From NCBI RefSeq assembly GCF_021869535.1, contig NW_026262581.1, positions 79,575,955 through 79,639,954 of the forward strand: a DNA stretch of 64,000 nt, written 5' to 3'. Below, one piece after another: positions 27,069 to 40,010 of the stretch. Source of the DNA: Mytilus californianus (Eukaryota; Mollusca; Bivalvia; Mytilida; Mytilidae). The position numbers were made by a program, and so were the translations under genes. Numbering within the stretch: position 1 is the stretch's first letter; each line of letters opens with the position of its first letter. Under the pieces are notes generated by a model that saw only the letters and a program-made list of their open reading frames with translations, was not told where the DNA came from and did not search any database.

Positions 27069-27797
27069 TTAATTTGGAATCCTTTTTCAGTATACCTTTA
27101 GGTTCGCCGTCCAGGTCCAATATTTGATACCATTACAGATAAATAGGGGCAATATAAGTATGATTATTCTGCCTGTGAAAAAAAATAACCGTAGTTCTGT
27201 CAAAATCATTGTTTTGAAAATTTCATGCAAATAGAGATGAGATGGAAATTATCGAAAAAACTATGATCGACTAACCAATATTTTTATGAGTCTCTTATAT
27301 ATAGTTCACTCTCTGTTTTCAATTTGGTTCATATTCAGTTTCCTTTGACATTTTCCCGTTGGTAACTGTTGTTAGGACATTTTTTATGTCCTTATTTTTA
27401 TGTTTTTCGATTATTACAAAGTATCTTATAACTTTTCTCATTAACAGAATAAAACATAAGAAGAATGTACTTATGATAGATAAATCTGCACTACCTTCTT
27501 GGCAAAACCATCATAGTATACAGGAAACATCTGTAGAAATGATGATTGTTCATATAGTATTTTTCCAACTAATGTGTTATGGACAAGATCATTAAAACAC
27601 GAGGTAAAGAGCAGGTGAGAGAGATAATAATCACTTAATTGTTCTATTATGTTGTAATTATTTTTCTGGTCATAACCTATGTATTATATGCCATTCTGTC
27701 TGATGGCTAATCCTTCAAAACATGTATACATCAAAAAGTACAAATATATAACATTCCGGTAGGTCAACTTTACATGTGTAGTCTGGATACTTAGTAC

Positions 27798-28103
27798 AGT
27801 TTTTTTTGTAACGTTATAGGACTGTGGTCACGCATGTAGGTCGACCCGAAAGATTTATTCAGCGAGTTCAAAAAATATCGTTTAGATATAATTTATTTCA
27901 GCACTCTTGGCTATTTCATGGCGGCCAGTTTTTATTGGTTGAGGAAGCCGAGGGAGTGCTTGGAGGAAAACTGGCAATCCTAGTCAAATTGAGATCAGCG
28001 GTTAACACACCTTGCCTTGGCGGGGTTCAAACTCACAACCTCCGTGTTGACAGGCTACTGATCACTTTAGATAAACTACTCAGACCATTCGGTCACTGAT
28101 GCC
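27798..28103 (-). mobile_element. tRNA-derived SINE
   Basis: On the minus strand the head starts near 28103 with 'tgaccgaatggtctgagtag', close to a pol III box A of the Leu/Ser type (TGGCCGAGTGG), and has a box-B-like 'gagtttgaacccc' near 28025. A tRNA-unrelated body follows, ending in an A-rich tail at about 27800. The order head, body, A tail is that of a SINE. Similar elements are common in bivalves. The open frame across it on the plus strand is not a gene. Confidence 0.7.
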
Positions 28104-28519
28104 CCTCTTTTAGTATACGCGTATATAAGAATGTCGGGATTCCTTTATACCAAACCAACTGGAAACTTTATGGATTCATTTTCCATATTCCTTAAAAATA
28201 CTAAATATAAATGTAGTATGATTGCCTATTTTTTATGTACTCCATCCGTGATATTAATGTGAACTGTGTCTGAACTGAGTTTCATTTTCTTTTTGTATCT
28301 AGTTATCTAGCGAAACAATATATTGCGCAGTAATATTATGGATCGATAGTTACCACATTATTTGTTTATGTTACTATAGTAATGCGAAATCATGACTTAG
28401 TTGTCCGTCACGGAATAACTGTGGCAAAGATGACCGCCTATGTTTTCGATTTGTTACAGCTACAACCTCGCCATTTTTCGTCGTTCATGATAAATAGAAT
28501 AAGACTTATCAACGGATAA

Positions 28520-28800
28520 TTAAAAGAGAGGCGAGGGATACAAAAGGGAAATTCAAACTCGTAAGTCGAAAATAAACTGACAACGCTATGGCTAAAAATG
28601 AAAAAGACAAACAACAGTACACAAAACAACATAGAAAACCAAAGACTGAGCAACACGAACCCCACCAAAAACTTGGGGTGATCTCTAGTACTCCGGAAGG
28701 TTACTTGGCATAAGCCAAAGGTGCCACTAGTATATAGAGCAGGAACTGCTTACCCGTCAGGAGCATCTGCGTGTCTTGTATATCTTAATCTTGAGTACAT
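28520..28800 (+). repeat. Family-2 mussel repeat ('gacaacgccatggcta') with hairpin tail
   Basis: Contains 'gagaggcgagggatacaaaa', 'aaactcgtaagtcgaaaata', 'aactgacaacgctatggcta', 'gcaacacgaaccccaccaaa' and then 'tactccggaagg'. It shares this order with 35876-36100 and 38768-38945 (reverse), and partly with 43612-43735 and 49395-49480. Confidence 0.75.
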
Positions 28801-30600
28801 CTTTATATCATATCATAATATTTTAATGTTATGTTGAATCAAGCAATATGATTGGAGTTTTTTCAACTTATACATAGTTCTTTCCTTATACTTATATAAA
28901 ACTATACTTCAAATAAATATATAATGCAAAAATTATATGCCGATAAGAACCAATGAAAAGAATTTACATTAATTCAGACAAGAGACTAGCTGCTGATTTG
29001 GACTATCTATGGTTTTTTTAATGAAACAACCCATTTTCTAAAAATTGTGGAGTTAGTTTTGTATTTATATGCATCGTTTACAGAACAAGCAAATGAGGTT
29101 CCGAATTTATCACTAAAATATAAAATTTAGTCAAGTGTTTCAACTATTCATGCACGATATCAAAGTTTATAAAACATTCGAAATAATAATCGTTGGGACT
29201 AAAGTGTTCGCCTTTATTTCTGTGATATCGTTATAAAAATTTGGCCTGTTATATATCCACCGTTTGTCATTTGAAAATTTGAATTTTGAATAAGCTTTGA
29301 GTCTGTACGTTGTAACTTCCTAATCATAAAACAGATCACTAAGATGTATGGCCAATGCAGCAATGTATTTTTATGTAACGAATATGATTCTGTAAGTTGT
29401 GTAAAGATGCTTCTGCGTCTAGTCATTTAAGAATAATTATGATTTTATCATATTTTTGTTTGTAACTTCTTACTTTGGGTAATGATTTGGAAAGTTCTTT
29501 CAAAAGATGCTTTAGTTCTAAGTTGCAAACATCGTTTGACATGTTGCTATCATCCGTGAAGCTTGCAGCAATCAGAAAAAAACATTGATGTAAAGCTGTT
29601 GGTGGTAAACCTCGTCAAAATATGTAATTTGTAACAAAGAAAAAAATATATCATATATCTATGTTTCTTTTTAACAAAAACATTGCATATTGCTTATGAC
29701 GTAAGACAAAGTCATGGCTGTCTGCTGCCTTTCTTCTTCTTGAGTGATCTGTCTACAGAATGAACATGTAGAGAAATGGAAATACCATTAAGAACTTTTT
29801 TTCTTTTCTCTTTTTACAGTGTTATATCTAAGAAAAATCGTTCCTAACCATGTATTACATAGCTAAAGATCGTCCCCTTTTAGAAAGTCAGATAGCAAAA
29901 GATTGTCCCTATTAGAAAGTCACAGTAAATGCGCGTTTATCAGTATGTTTTTAATTGTTAAGATAACATCACGGTCAAATCTACAAATAGCGACGGCATT
30001 TGATAAAAGAAAAAAAAACCGAAAGTGCTACTTTTTAAAGCAGGTAAAGAATTTGCATTTATCAGCAGCAGACATTTGTATAACAGTGACACACATTCGT
30101 GCACAATACCAGACACAACTGGTGCACCTATACATGCTGATAACATGCGTATGCACATGCATTTTGTTAATTATTTGTTAATTTTTAAAGCAAACATCTG
30201 CCATTTTAGATAGTGTTTAATTGTATCTGCTTTGACTGTGTCTGTGTTGGAAGGTGATATGGTATTGTTGTCTCACATGTCAGTTTAAAAAAATAAAACC
30301 AGAGGAGTAATAAAAAGTTTTTACTTAATCGTGTTAATGTATAGTGTTAACATTATCAGAGAAATCCACAAAATCTGAAGACAACAAAATAACAATAAAA
30401 ACAAAACATTTTCACAAACAAAAAACAAAACTTTATCTTCCAATAATAGACATGATAAGCAGGTGGAAATAGATGGAAGAGTTTCACGTGATTTGTTTTA
30501 ACAGATAAATAAGTTTTTTTGTGAATTTTGTTTTGTTTTCTTTCATATGTTTTCCAAGTCTGAAATATAATTGTGATATATCCAGTTCTATTGTAATCTT
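28801..30600. other. No gene recognised
   Basis: AT-rich DNA with only short open frames of ordinary composition. I see no splice-supported exon and no clear copy of the named repeat families. Confidence 0.4.
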
Positions 30601-30639
30601 GCAGATATTGTTATAATTGAGCTGGTAGTGGTCACGTCG

Positions 30640-30850
30640 ACGATATATGAGGGGGGAGGGGGGTTCATTTCCCAAATCCCACTTTTTTGTTATTTTCCCC
30701 ATTTTTCACTCCCCCCCCTTTTTTTTTATCCAGATCCCCCCTATATCCCACATTCCCACTTTTGTTTTATCCCTTTTAATTATTCTACACCTCATTTTTT
30801 TTACTCCGTATACCCTGGGACATAATATAGTATAATAGTCCCAGGTATAC
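30640..30850. repeat. C/T-rich low-complexity tract ending in a hairpin
   Basis: G runs at the left end give way to long C and T runs, then a perfect-looking inverted repeat at 30808-30850 ('gtataccctgggac' against 'gtcccaggtatac') with a 16 nt AT-rich loop. Open frames here are caused by the base bias. Confidence 0.6.
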
Positions 30851-30859
30851 CCCACATTC

Positions 30860-33800
30860 AAAAAGCTATCATTCCCCTCATTAGTATATTGAATCGCGAT
30901 CACGTGATGTCATTGTGATCGAGTCGTCAGTATTGTATTCAAGACTGCGATCGAGACCGTGATTATATGATTAATGCTTGATCACTGAGTATCATAATCG
31001 ATAGAATATTCATAACGTCAATTTGTCACTAATATCGTTTTCACGCTGAATGAGTAATTTAATTTTCGTTATATTACGTTTGAAAGGTCAAACGTACCGA
31101 ATCTGCGCCATTCGACGCGCATTGCTAGATTTAAACTTTGGGAGGTAGTTTGTCCGTTCCAGTACTATTTTCTAAAATGGGAACACGACTCGAAAATAAA
31201 TTCTTGATTTACCTCGTTGACAAGGTTCAGAGTCAAAAGTATGGGAGGAAAAAATTCAAATACAATTTCAAGAACTCTTTCAACGGACTAACCACCCATT
31301 TAACTTGAAGACAATCTTAATTTGATACAACGTATCGGTAAACCGAATGTGCATGGACTCTATACCTGATAACCTCAAAGTAGGATTTCACCTATACGTT
31401 AATATAAACTAAATAATAAAAAGATTTGATTAATTTTAATCAAACAGTCACTGTTACTCCTAACTTTTAATCATGTTGATACAATATCTGAAGTGACATA
31501 TCAAATTATGCAAAGTATTTTTTTCGTTAAAGTTGAATATCATTAGTATTTCATTAAAGAAATTAATTGCATAATGATCTTAAGTATATGTTTGAGAGAT
31601 TTACTTTCAAACCCAAAATAAACAAAGAGGCGTTGGAATAATTCTATCAAGAGGATTAAGAAACTTTTTCTGTTTGTTTTTTAAGGTTGACATTGCTATC
31701 GTTGTGGTGGGTCTTCCTTAGAAGTCCATCCAGTTATTTAACTACAAATTAATCAGTGGAACGAAAAATCTTTTACTATTTACAAACAATTAGTTAAAAA
31801 GGTGTTTGGTGTCAAACGGTTACGTCTTAAATGTGTGATAAGTCTCTTCATAACGTTACAACACGCACTTATTCTCATTCATAATAATCACGAAGTTTAA
31901 TAGCATTCCACTAAGTCTTAGGGTTAATTATATAATATAAAAACTGCGTCATAATTGATTTATGAATAAGATATACCGAAAAAATATAAAGATGCCAACG
32001 TCGGTCTTTTGAAATATTTATTATGTCTGTTTTTATACGTGTATGAAAGGCTAGAGTTCTTAATCCCAAACCATTTCGTAGTTAAAAAATCTGTTTTCTG
32101 TTTGCTTTATAATAATACTTTAATGAAACAGTCATAATTCGCACACAAAATTCAGTTTTACTATATATATAATAAGAATCACATGTACCTAAAATACGTT
32201 GTTTTGTTTATAGATGATTGTTGAAGCCAGTAAGCGTATTCGGAATATTGGCACTGTTTAGCAGGGATGATATTTCTTTTATTTATTCCACAAACGACGT
32301 CAGTTTTTGACAGCCTTTAAACCTTTAAAATTTACATTTTCGCATAGTCATGCATGTAACATGAATTCCGACAATATATCTCTGAACACTAACGGAATGT
32401 AACTAAGTTTTTGAGTTCTGGTCCTACTTTTTTTACTAGTTTCGACTGTTGTATAAATTATTTATTTTTCTTGAATTTTTTTAGATACTTTATATGCAGC
32501 TCTAATCCTGTTTTATTAACCGAGCATTAACCTTCGACTGTACTCACTGAAGGTAGTATTAAAGAAGAATATAATTATAAATGAGGCCACTATCTTGAAT
32601 TGCAAATGATCGGTAAAAATATTTTATACTAAAACCTGTTAACTTTCAAAATAACATTATTTACATTATACTTAGAAAAAGATTGTATCTCAAATTTAAA
32701 AACCTAGATTTATAAGGGATATCACTTATGTACTTAAATATTGGTATGATACTATTGAATTAATCCAGTTATAAAAAAACAATAGACTACAAATCTCTTT
32801 TTTTTTCTTTATCAGTTTTTGAAGGTACTCAACAACAGCCATTTTCTTGCATTCTATTTCAAAATTCAACCATTTAGTTTTCCTTCAAGTGACAACAAAA
32901 TATATGCATTTTTTCACAATCCCAAAACTTGAAAATAAGCTAGGTGACATGTACTTTTAATATGATTTAGGGAATAAACTGATATAAACTGCCTTTTGAC
33001 AAATTGTATAAAAAGTATACCATTTGTTATACATGCTCTTATACTACTTTAATAAGTATGATATAACAACACGAACTTTCTGTCAAAACGAATTTAAAAA
33101 AATCCCACCAGCTGATAAAATGGAGACATATATACCTTAATAACGATGAGTGATGTGAACTCAATCTAAGCAACGTAAATATTAGTTTGACTCTTTGTCA
33201 AGTGAATGTAATGCATCAAAACTAGTGAAGACCTTCGGAGTGATTTCGTCGATTAAGATAGACAACCACAAGACAATTAATAGTTTCGGGATTAAAGGAG
33301 GTGGAGATAGCTGCATAATTCACCCCTATAACACAGGAATTAAAAGATTAAGTTTCGTTTTATTTGATTTAGTGCACAAGATATATGGGCTATTTAGGGA
33401 ATCGGTACTGTAATATACATATAATTAATCAAAATATGATTCATTTGACAATGTGTATCTTTTCAATCGGGAGAAAAAAAACTGCAATCTTTTTCTTAAT
33501 GGTAAAACGAGATCCCCATATGATTTAATTCTTTATAAACAAATTTCATAGGTTCCGTTTCATCTTTGAAAAGAATAAATTACAGAATTGTCTATTTCAA
33601 ATGTTGAAAGACATGAATAGAAAAAGTGCATTTGGTTACATTTTTACTATTTCTTTATTTACATTAATTCAATGTTCATCTATTTATTTTTGTTTCTGCG
33701 TTTGATTGCACAGAGAAAAAATATAAGTATTAACCCCTTGATTTATTATTAAACTGTTGTTTTCTTATAATGACTGGATATACAGAACACTACTAGTAAA

Positions 33801-35080
33801 ATCCTAAACGTTAAATGAGAGATAGGATAAATAAACAAAACAAAATAACAAAAAAAAAAGTAAAAAAAGATTTTTGACATTTCGGTCACTTTAGTTTTAG
33901 AGAACTTTCTGTTACATTTCTTTCTTGTTCGGAGGGCGGAGGCAAAACAATAAGTGTCTTTATTGACGCTTACTAGTATTTCGATACCATTGCAAATACA
34001 TTTCGATACTGTTGCAAATACGGATGTTAATGTACATCGCCAAGTTGTGTACTCGCAATGACTACCATTCATATAATTTTCTCCAGGAAACGTTTTTAAA
34101 ATTCAGATCATTAAAACTTATTTCGATGAAAAAGGAAATATTGATTCGTGACCTTCACTGTCAGAAGGTCGACGTCATCTGGTAAAGGGAGTTAAAACAA
34201 TGTGTTCAATTTTTTTTTTAAATTTCATACGCGTATTTCTATCTATTAAATTTTGCACTTAACATATGAAGCATATATAAATGAGAAACATAAAACAAGA
34301 AAGGAATCGAATATTGAAATAGAAAATCTCTGTAGATAAGACAGTATTGTGATGATTTCAGAAATCATCGTTATCGTTACCTCGTAAAAATGTGCCGACA
34401 ATATGATAAACTTTTCGAGATATTTTTTGAAAATAAATGGCTAACAGTCAAACTTAAAATTAGATAGAAATCTCCAAATGTTACCGAATTTAAATTTTAA
34501 CCAATAACATTTAAATTTAAAAGCGTCTAAGTGTGTTAAACTTGTAGGATTGCAGTGTCAGCGTACGGTTAAGGAATGTGAACTTATTTTAAAAACAACA
34601 TAAATAAAAATTAAACCATTGAATGCTTTATTGGCTCAAATCAAATTACTGTTATTCAAATGAAGAGGCGTTTATGAAATCCAGGAACATGTAATTATGT
34701 TGACTGCATATCCCATTATTTGTTAATTGAAAATATTACAATAATGTCCAGTCAATCTCAGGTCATATGTTTTTTTAGGGGTAAAATTAGATTACTATAA
34801 TGAGTGTTCTTAGTGTAAGCATTTTAACACTGCTTTTTATAATTATATATGCACATATATATTTAGTGTTCCTTGCATGGAATAATTCATTGATGTCCAA
34901 TTGATTGTTTCATGTCCAGCTGTTAATATAACTTGCATATTCAGGAAGATACACGTTAATGTCATACGAATACACCCTGATTTGTACTAAACTGGGACAG
35001 GGAGTATGTTAATCTGCTAGATCACAAGATATATTATTGTACACGAATACATGTCATTGTACCCAGATATATTTTACGAC
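30860..35080. other. No gene recognised
   Basis: About 4.2 kb of AT-rich DNA. 30890-30975 is rich in GATC and CACGTG-like palindromes. The open frames at 33195-33413 (+) and 33749-34072 (-) look like nothing I recognise and have no strong splice context. Confidence 0.4.
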
Positions 35081-35119
35081 TCCAAGCCGTTAATCTTTGA
35101 CTTTACTCGTAAACACTGT

Positions 35120-35240
35120 ACATTTATACTTAAAAGTTTTTTGGCTGAGCTGGATTTCGAACCCCTCAACCAATCTCATCAAACGTGATGGTATTACTTT
35201 ATTGTATGTCGGTTGAAAGTACATTTTATCCCAAGAAAAC
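35120..35240 (-). repeat. Possible tRNA-related repeat fragment
   Basis: Only a box-B-like 'ggggttcgaaatccagc' (minus strand, about 35148-35165) is visible. No clear box A or tail, so this may be chance. Confidence 0.2.
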
Positions 35241-35875
35241 CTATATCATTATACATGACCATGCATAACCTCCGATCCGTTTTATCCTTTTTACCCTATC
35301 CTCATCACACATGACGATATCGCAAATGAAACTGCACGAGTAACTCCTATAAAACGTCGCACTGACTAAATGGCAGCGTCTGTTCGTCACCTCGGCATAT
35401 CACCATCTGTCATTATGCGATATGAGTGGTCCAGCTAGCAATTTCTATTAACTTTGGGGGTGTTTAAAACTCGTACACTTGGTATTGGTTCACAGACACT
35501 TTCTCTTAACATCATGGAACTGTAAAATCGTGGCAACTCCGTGTACACTATATCCATCCCTATACCACTCCGCCAACTACGCTGTACAATATATCTTTCA
35601 TAGGTGTATTAACGCTTTTCCTCGTCGGCTCTATTTAAGGTCGTAACAGTACATTATGCATGGTTGCATGTACTCGAAGTGCCTTGAAAATCATCTGTTT
35701 TTCATCAGTCGTGAAGAATGACATCACTTACTTCGCAGACATTCTCTATTAAATGGACTAGTTAATAGGGCTAACACCCAAAACATTACATTTTCTTTGT
35801 CTGCATTTTGGCCCAATACAGTTAGATCTGCAACTTTGCGGTAAAGTACGTTTGTCTTGCCCTCAGTGGACTTTG

Positions 35876-36100
35876 AACGAAAGATACCAGAGGGACATTC
35901 AAACTCATAAATCGAAAATAAACTGACAACGCCATGGCTAAAAAAGAAAAAGACAAACAAACAAACAATAGTACACAAAACACAACATAGAACACTAAAG
36001 ACTAAGCAACACGAACCCCACCAAAAACTGGGGGTGATCTCAGGTGCTCCGGAAGGGTAAACAGATCCTGCTCCACATGTGGCACCCGTCGTATTGCTCA
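35876..36100 (+). repeat. Family-2 mussel repeat adjoining the reverse transcriptase remnant
   Basis: Same order of blocks as 28520-28800, ending 'ggtgctccggaagggtaa', 'cagatcctgctccacatg' and 'tggcacccgtcg'. It abuts the broken reverse transcriptase on its 3' side, which suggests this repeat family is the tail of that retroelement. Confidence 0.7.
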
Positions 36101-36104
36101 TGTT

Positions 36105-36780
36105 AGTATAAACCAGGTAAATAGTCTAATTCGATAGGTCACATTCGTGAAAAGGGAACGGGATTATAGTTACGACATTAGGAACATATCCGCTATCATC
36201 TGTGAAACGGATATTTCATAAAGGTCAACCAACTCGTGATGGCGTCCGTAAAATTTACGAAGGGATGATTTCAACTTCACCATTTGGAACTCTTGCCTTA
36301 ATAGCTTCCTTGTGAGCAGCAACCCTCTATCAAGGAAATCATGATAGGAAATACAACCCCGGGAATATCGTATCAATTGGGAGAAATATACTCCGTATGC
36401 AGGCGCTGCTGGAATGTTGCTACATAGAAATGGAAAGTTCCCAATTGGGAAGCTGAAATCATCTCTTTTGTCGTAAAGTATTGTTTTCAACCGACCCTCA
36501 TTGTCAATATCTAGATATAAGTCAAGATATGAGGCAGACTTAGCTGTATCTGTTGTATCCTTTATCTCTAGTTGGGATAAATGCGTTCAACATAGTCACC
36601 ACATTTTGAATTATTTAGTGAGAGAACATCATCTATATAGCGGAAAGTAAAGTTAAAGGATACTGCTAACTTCTATTCTTTCTTCCTAAGAAGTTCCTGT
36701 TTGAAGTCAGCCTCATAAGAATAAAGGAACAAGTCGGCAAGAAGAGGGCACAGTTGGTTGAACTGTAAAGTATGTTCTTC
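36105..36780 (-). pseudogene. Broken reverse transcriptase of a retroelement (Penelope-like or LINE; class not resolved)
   Basis: Minus strand, read from high to low coordinates. 'CPLLADLFLYSYEADF' is followed by an in-frame TAG (36673-36675), then 'LAVSFNFTFRYIDDVLSLNN' with the catalytic YIDD at 36628-36639. After a frame shift near 36570-36590 the frame of 36170-36490 resumes: 'YDKRDDFSFPIGNFPFLCSN', 'GVYFSQLIRYSRG', 'LKSSLRKFYGRHHEL', ending at TAA (36170-36172). The '...LLADLF...F.YIDD...' order is that of a reverse transcriptase palm. The frame is also shifted just upstream of CPLLADL. At least one stop and two frame breaks mean this copy is dead. No endonuclease domain was found, so the class stays open. 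Confidence 0.8.
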
Positions 36781-36880
36781 GTTAGTCGAATATATATGAA
36801 CGTAAGGAACACATAGTATTCGACCTACCTCCTCGGTGAATTCTGGTTTCTTTGGGCCATAAAAACCCATATCGATCTCT

Positions 36881-37685
36881 TTGAAAGACTACAATTATAT
36901 ATCATAAAAAAGGAATAAAACATGGGTTTGTCATCCAACCATTATCAAACCTCGACCATTTCATCAATAGCAAAACCTTAAAAGAGTGAATAAAAAAGCA
37001 AGTGTGAGACGAAATTGAGTGCATGGAGTATTACAGATGTCGAATCAAGGATTGATATAAGCTAATAATGGTGGAGACTGATATAAAACAACTACCTTTC
37101 ATTAAAAATCATATAGATTTTATAAACCAACATCAAAGAGTAACTCAGAAAGACAATTATTAAAAATACCATAACATCTTTGATGTTTCACACACAAATG
37201 ATATGTAGACAGAAAAATAAACATCTCCAACTTAGTTGATTTCTGTCTTAATGTTTGTTTTATTAGAAATATGTACTTGTAAGTGCAGACATTAAATACT
37301 CAAATCAATTATATATGACAACGAAATTGTAAGCCCTTGAATAAGTTTTATTGCAAAGTCAGAAAGCGAAGTGTAATGCTTTACAAGAATATACTATTTT
37401 AATGCTTTAAAAGCCTCTATTTATAGCATGTATTGTTACGTCAAGAAGAATTTGTATCAATTAAAGTATGGGTCGTTTTGACTGTGTTAACGACCCTGTA
37501 GTATTTTAAAAAGAATACGTGCATGTCTACCACATCTTCTTATATCTATGTATATTGAATATATAGTTAGACAGCAACAACTTTGTCGTTGGTAAATAAA
37601 ATCAATGAATGAAGATCGATATGGGTAGCAATTTAAAATCTTAAATAGTATACAGCAATATGTTTGTCAAAACAACTGTGACACA
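36881..37685. other. No gene recognised
   Basis: AT-rich spacer between the reverse transcriptase remnant and the next repeat. 'accacatcttcttatatcta' at about 37530 is the reversed first 20 bases of family 1, a very short fragment. Confidence 0.4.
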
Positions 37686-37689
37686 AGCG

Positions 37690-37880
37690 GATGTTTAGCT
37701 AGCTATAAAACCGGGTTTAATCCACCATTTTGTTTAGAAAATTCCTGTACCAAGTCAGGATTATGACGGTTGTTTTCCATTAGCTCCGTTGGTTGATATA
37801 GTCCATCATTTGGTTTTATCAGGTTTTATGAACTTTCCCCTTTTTGAATTTATCTTGGAGTTCGGTATTTTTGTTAATAC
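37690..37880 (-). repeat. Family-4 mussel repeat, reverse orientation
   Basis: Reverse complement of the 16187 copy: 'agctagctataaaaccgggt', 'aatccaccattttg', 'cctgtaccaagtcaggatta', 'ggttgttttccatta' and 'cttggagttcggtatttttg' appear in reversed order. The open frame at 37789-38019 is read from this repeat. Confidence 0.75.
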
Positions 37881-38767
37881 TTTTTCTACTTGTCATGAAC
37901 CATATACTGTAAAGAGGTTTATTTTAGAGAACTTTACAAATTCGCGATTTCTAGTTCAAAACTGGTATGTGAGGGTTTTTTTTGTGTTTTTTTCTTATAC
38001 CCTATTTCGGTCTTCATAATGATAGCGAGGGGATATTTTTCTGCGGTTTTTTTACAGCAAGCAAAATAAAAAAAATAATCACTCAAATTTAGAGAGGAAA
38101 AACATCACATACAAACGAGTTGAAAAATGTTTATGAAAATCACGAAGTAAACAGAACAATCATAACAAAATAACAACAAATACACAAAGACATTAACTTG
38201 TGAATGTCTAGTTTATTACTTCGACAGGCACAACTACATGCAGTTGAATTGACCAGTTAACTAGCCGTATCATAATCAGTGGTAAACAATTAATTAAAAC
38301 AAACGATAAATCCGTTATCCCCATATTTGGCACAAACTTGGTCTTCATACTTATAAACTGTTTAACAGCAGCATTTGTGTTTACCCTCTTTACTTTTATT
38401 TATAGTTACGACGAATGATTGATCGACGGAAACAACCTATGTGTTTAATGAACGAGATATCACTGAGATAAAGGCACTGTTTGGTTATATTTCAGCGGGA
38501 AATTATGCACCATCTCATAAAAGCGTATGTAAAAGTATTTTGCGTGTTAACATCCATCAATTGAACCAAGACGGGAAAATAAGAAATGAATTTGCAAAGA
38601 AAACTATCTATATAACTTTCCAGTAAGATAAAAAGCAACAGTAGTTAACTTATGTTCACACTGTAAATTAGATTTGAAAAAACACAACCAAGATAACTTA
38701 AAACACTGAGGGAATCTAATAAACTCCAAACTAAGATATACCAGGTGCATGAACAGTATAAACATCT

Positions 38768-38945
38768 CCTAGTTTTTGGTGGGGTTCGTGTTGCTCAGTC
38801 TTTAGTTTTCTATGTTGTGTTTTGTGTACTATTGTTTGTCTGTTGGTATTTTTCTTTTTTAGCCATGGCGTTGTCAGTTCATTTTCGACTTATGAGTTTG
38901 AATGTCCCTCTGGTATCTTTCGCCTCTCTTCAATGGATGCATCAC
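38768..38945 (-). repeat. Family-2 mussel repeat, reverse orientation
   Basis: Reads 'tttttggtggggttcgtgtt' ... 'agccatggcgttgtcagttc' ... 'gacttatgagtttgaatgtc' ... 'atctttcgcctctcttc', the reverse complement of family 2. The hydrophobic open frame across it appears at every copy and is not a gene. Confidence 0.8.
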
Positions 38946-39194
38946 ACTCAAAGCGAAATTGGACTCAATCAAACAAGAAAGGGATTAGAAAACAATTGGT
39001 TAAGTTATATTTCAGACGACTTTCCTGGTATCTTTAGATGCAAGATATTGAAAACAAGTCTCTAGTAGGTCTGACACAGATAAGTCTTATCTGTCAACCA
39101 ATTCGTGATGGCGAACTTAAGCCTGGTATATTCCCAATTTCAGTAAATCGTCCTCATATCTTTGCTGCAGAAGTCAAAAATGTTAAATGATACC

Positions 39195-39440
39195 CCGGGA
39201 ATGAAACTGCCAACACCAGTGGCATCGAGTCAGTGGTTGTAAAAACTCATCAACGATACCATGCTTTTTACTTTGGTGTGCAGGACGCGCGATTCGTTTT
39301 CATAAGACTCATCAGTGGCGCTCGAATCATAGCAGTTGGAAGACCAAATCATTAAAGAAGTGGAAGAGCATTGAAAACTTAAAGTTGCAAAAGAAGTGAA
39401 CCAAATAAGGTTATCTGTACCTAGGTAGAAACACAGAGTG
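39195..39440 (+). repeat. Family-3 mussel repeat ('agactcatcagtggcgctcg')
   Basis: Blocks 'agtggcatcgagtcagtggt', 'gataccatgc', 'ggacgcgcgattcgttttca', 'agactcatcagtggcgctcg' and 'gaagagcattgaaaacttaa'. A second, shorter copy follows at 39545, and weaker ones lie at 40545 and 46760. Confidence 0.75.
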
Positions 39441-39544
39441 TTTCGGAATACTTAGCCATTTAAGTACCAGTAGATTTACAACAACACAAAAGAAAAAATC
39501 ATTGATATTTTTTATGTCAACACAGAAGTGCTAATTACTAGTGT

Positions 39545-39665
39545 TACCCTCGGGGACGAAACATCCATCGCAGTGGCATCGACCCAGTGGTTGTAAAACC
39601 TCATCATAGATACCAGGCTTATGATACCGGCGTTTCGTCTACATATGACTCATCAGTAAAACATG
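39545..39665 (+). repeat. Family-3 mussel repeat, second copy in direct orientation
   Basis: Repeats 'agtggcatcgacccagtggt', 'gataccaggctta', 'ggcgtttcgtctacatatga' and 'ctcatcagt' about 350 bp after the first copy. It is shorter at the 3' side. Confidence 0.7.
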
Positions 39666-39724
39666 CCCACTAAATAACATAAATATATTTATATATCAAT
39701 AAAATGCTAAATCATATAAATTTA

Positions 39725-40010
39725 TATATATAAAGGCAACAGTAGTACACCGCTGTTCAAAAGTCATAAATCGATTGAGAGAAAACAAATCCGGGTTACA
39801 AACTAAAACCGAGGGAAACACATCAACTGTAAGAGGAAAACAACGGAACAAAAGAAACACTGAAGTGCAACAAAACAAACGCCAACATACATAGAAACGA
39901 ACTATTTGATAACAACTGCTAACTTGGTACAGGACATTTTAAGAAAAAAATGGTGGGTTGAACCTGGTTTTATGGCTAGCCAAACCTCCCGCTTATATGG
40001 CAATGTTAAT
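39725..40010 (+). repeat. Composite repeat sharing its 3' half with family 4
   Basis: The first part ('aaggcaacagtagtacaccg', 'taaatcgattgagagaaaac', 'ccgagggaaacacatcaact') is not seen elsewhere in the window. The second part ('aacttggtacaggacatttt', 'aaatggtgggttgaacctgg', 'ttttatggctagccaaacct') is the family-4 3' half. Two related elements therefore share a 3' end. Confidence 0.65.

Larger units (their letters stand above)
24680..27790. other. No gene recognised
   Basis: AT-rich single-copy-looking DNA. It contains an ATTT tetranucleotide run at 24950-24977. There is also a short imperfect direct repeat near 26825-26895 and 26945-27015, where both copies read 'acgaa', then 'acttaaaattac' or 'acttagaaatac', then 'cttgcaattgctct'-like sequence and 'ctggattat'. 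No exon was identified. Confidence 0.4.

Noticed and set aside
28438-28668. Hydrophobic open frame on the minus strand, with lookalikes at 35724-36101 (-) and 38745-39065 (+)
   Set aside because: The same peptide pattern recurs at each family-2 repeat copy; it is repeat sequence read in one frame.
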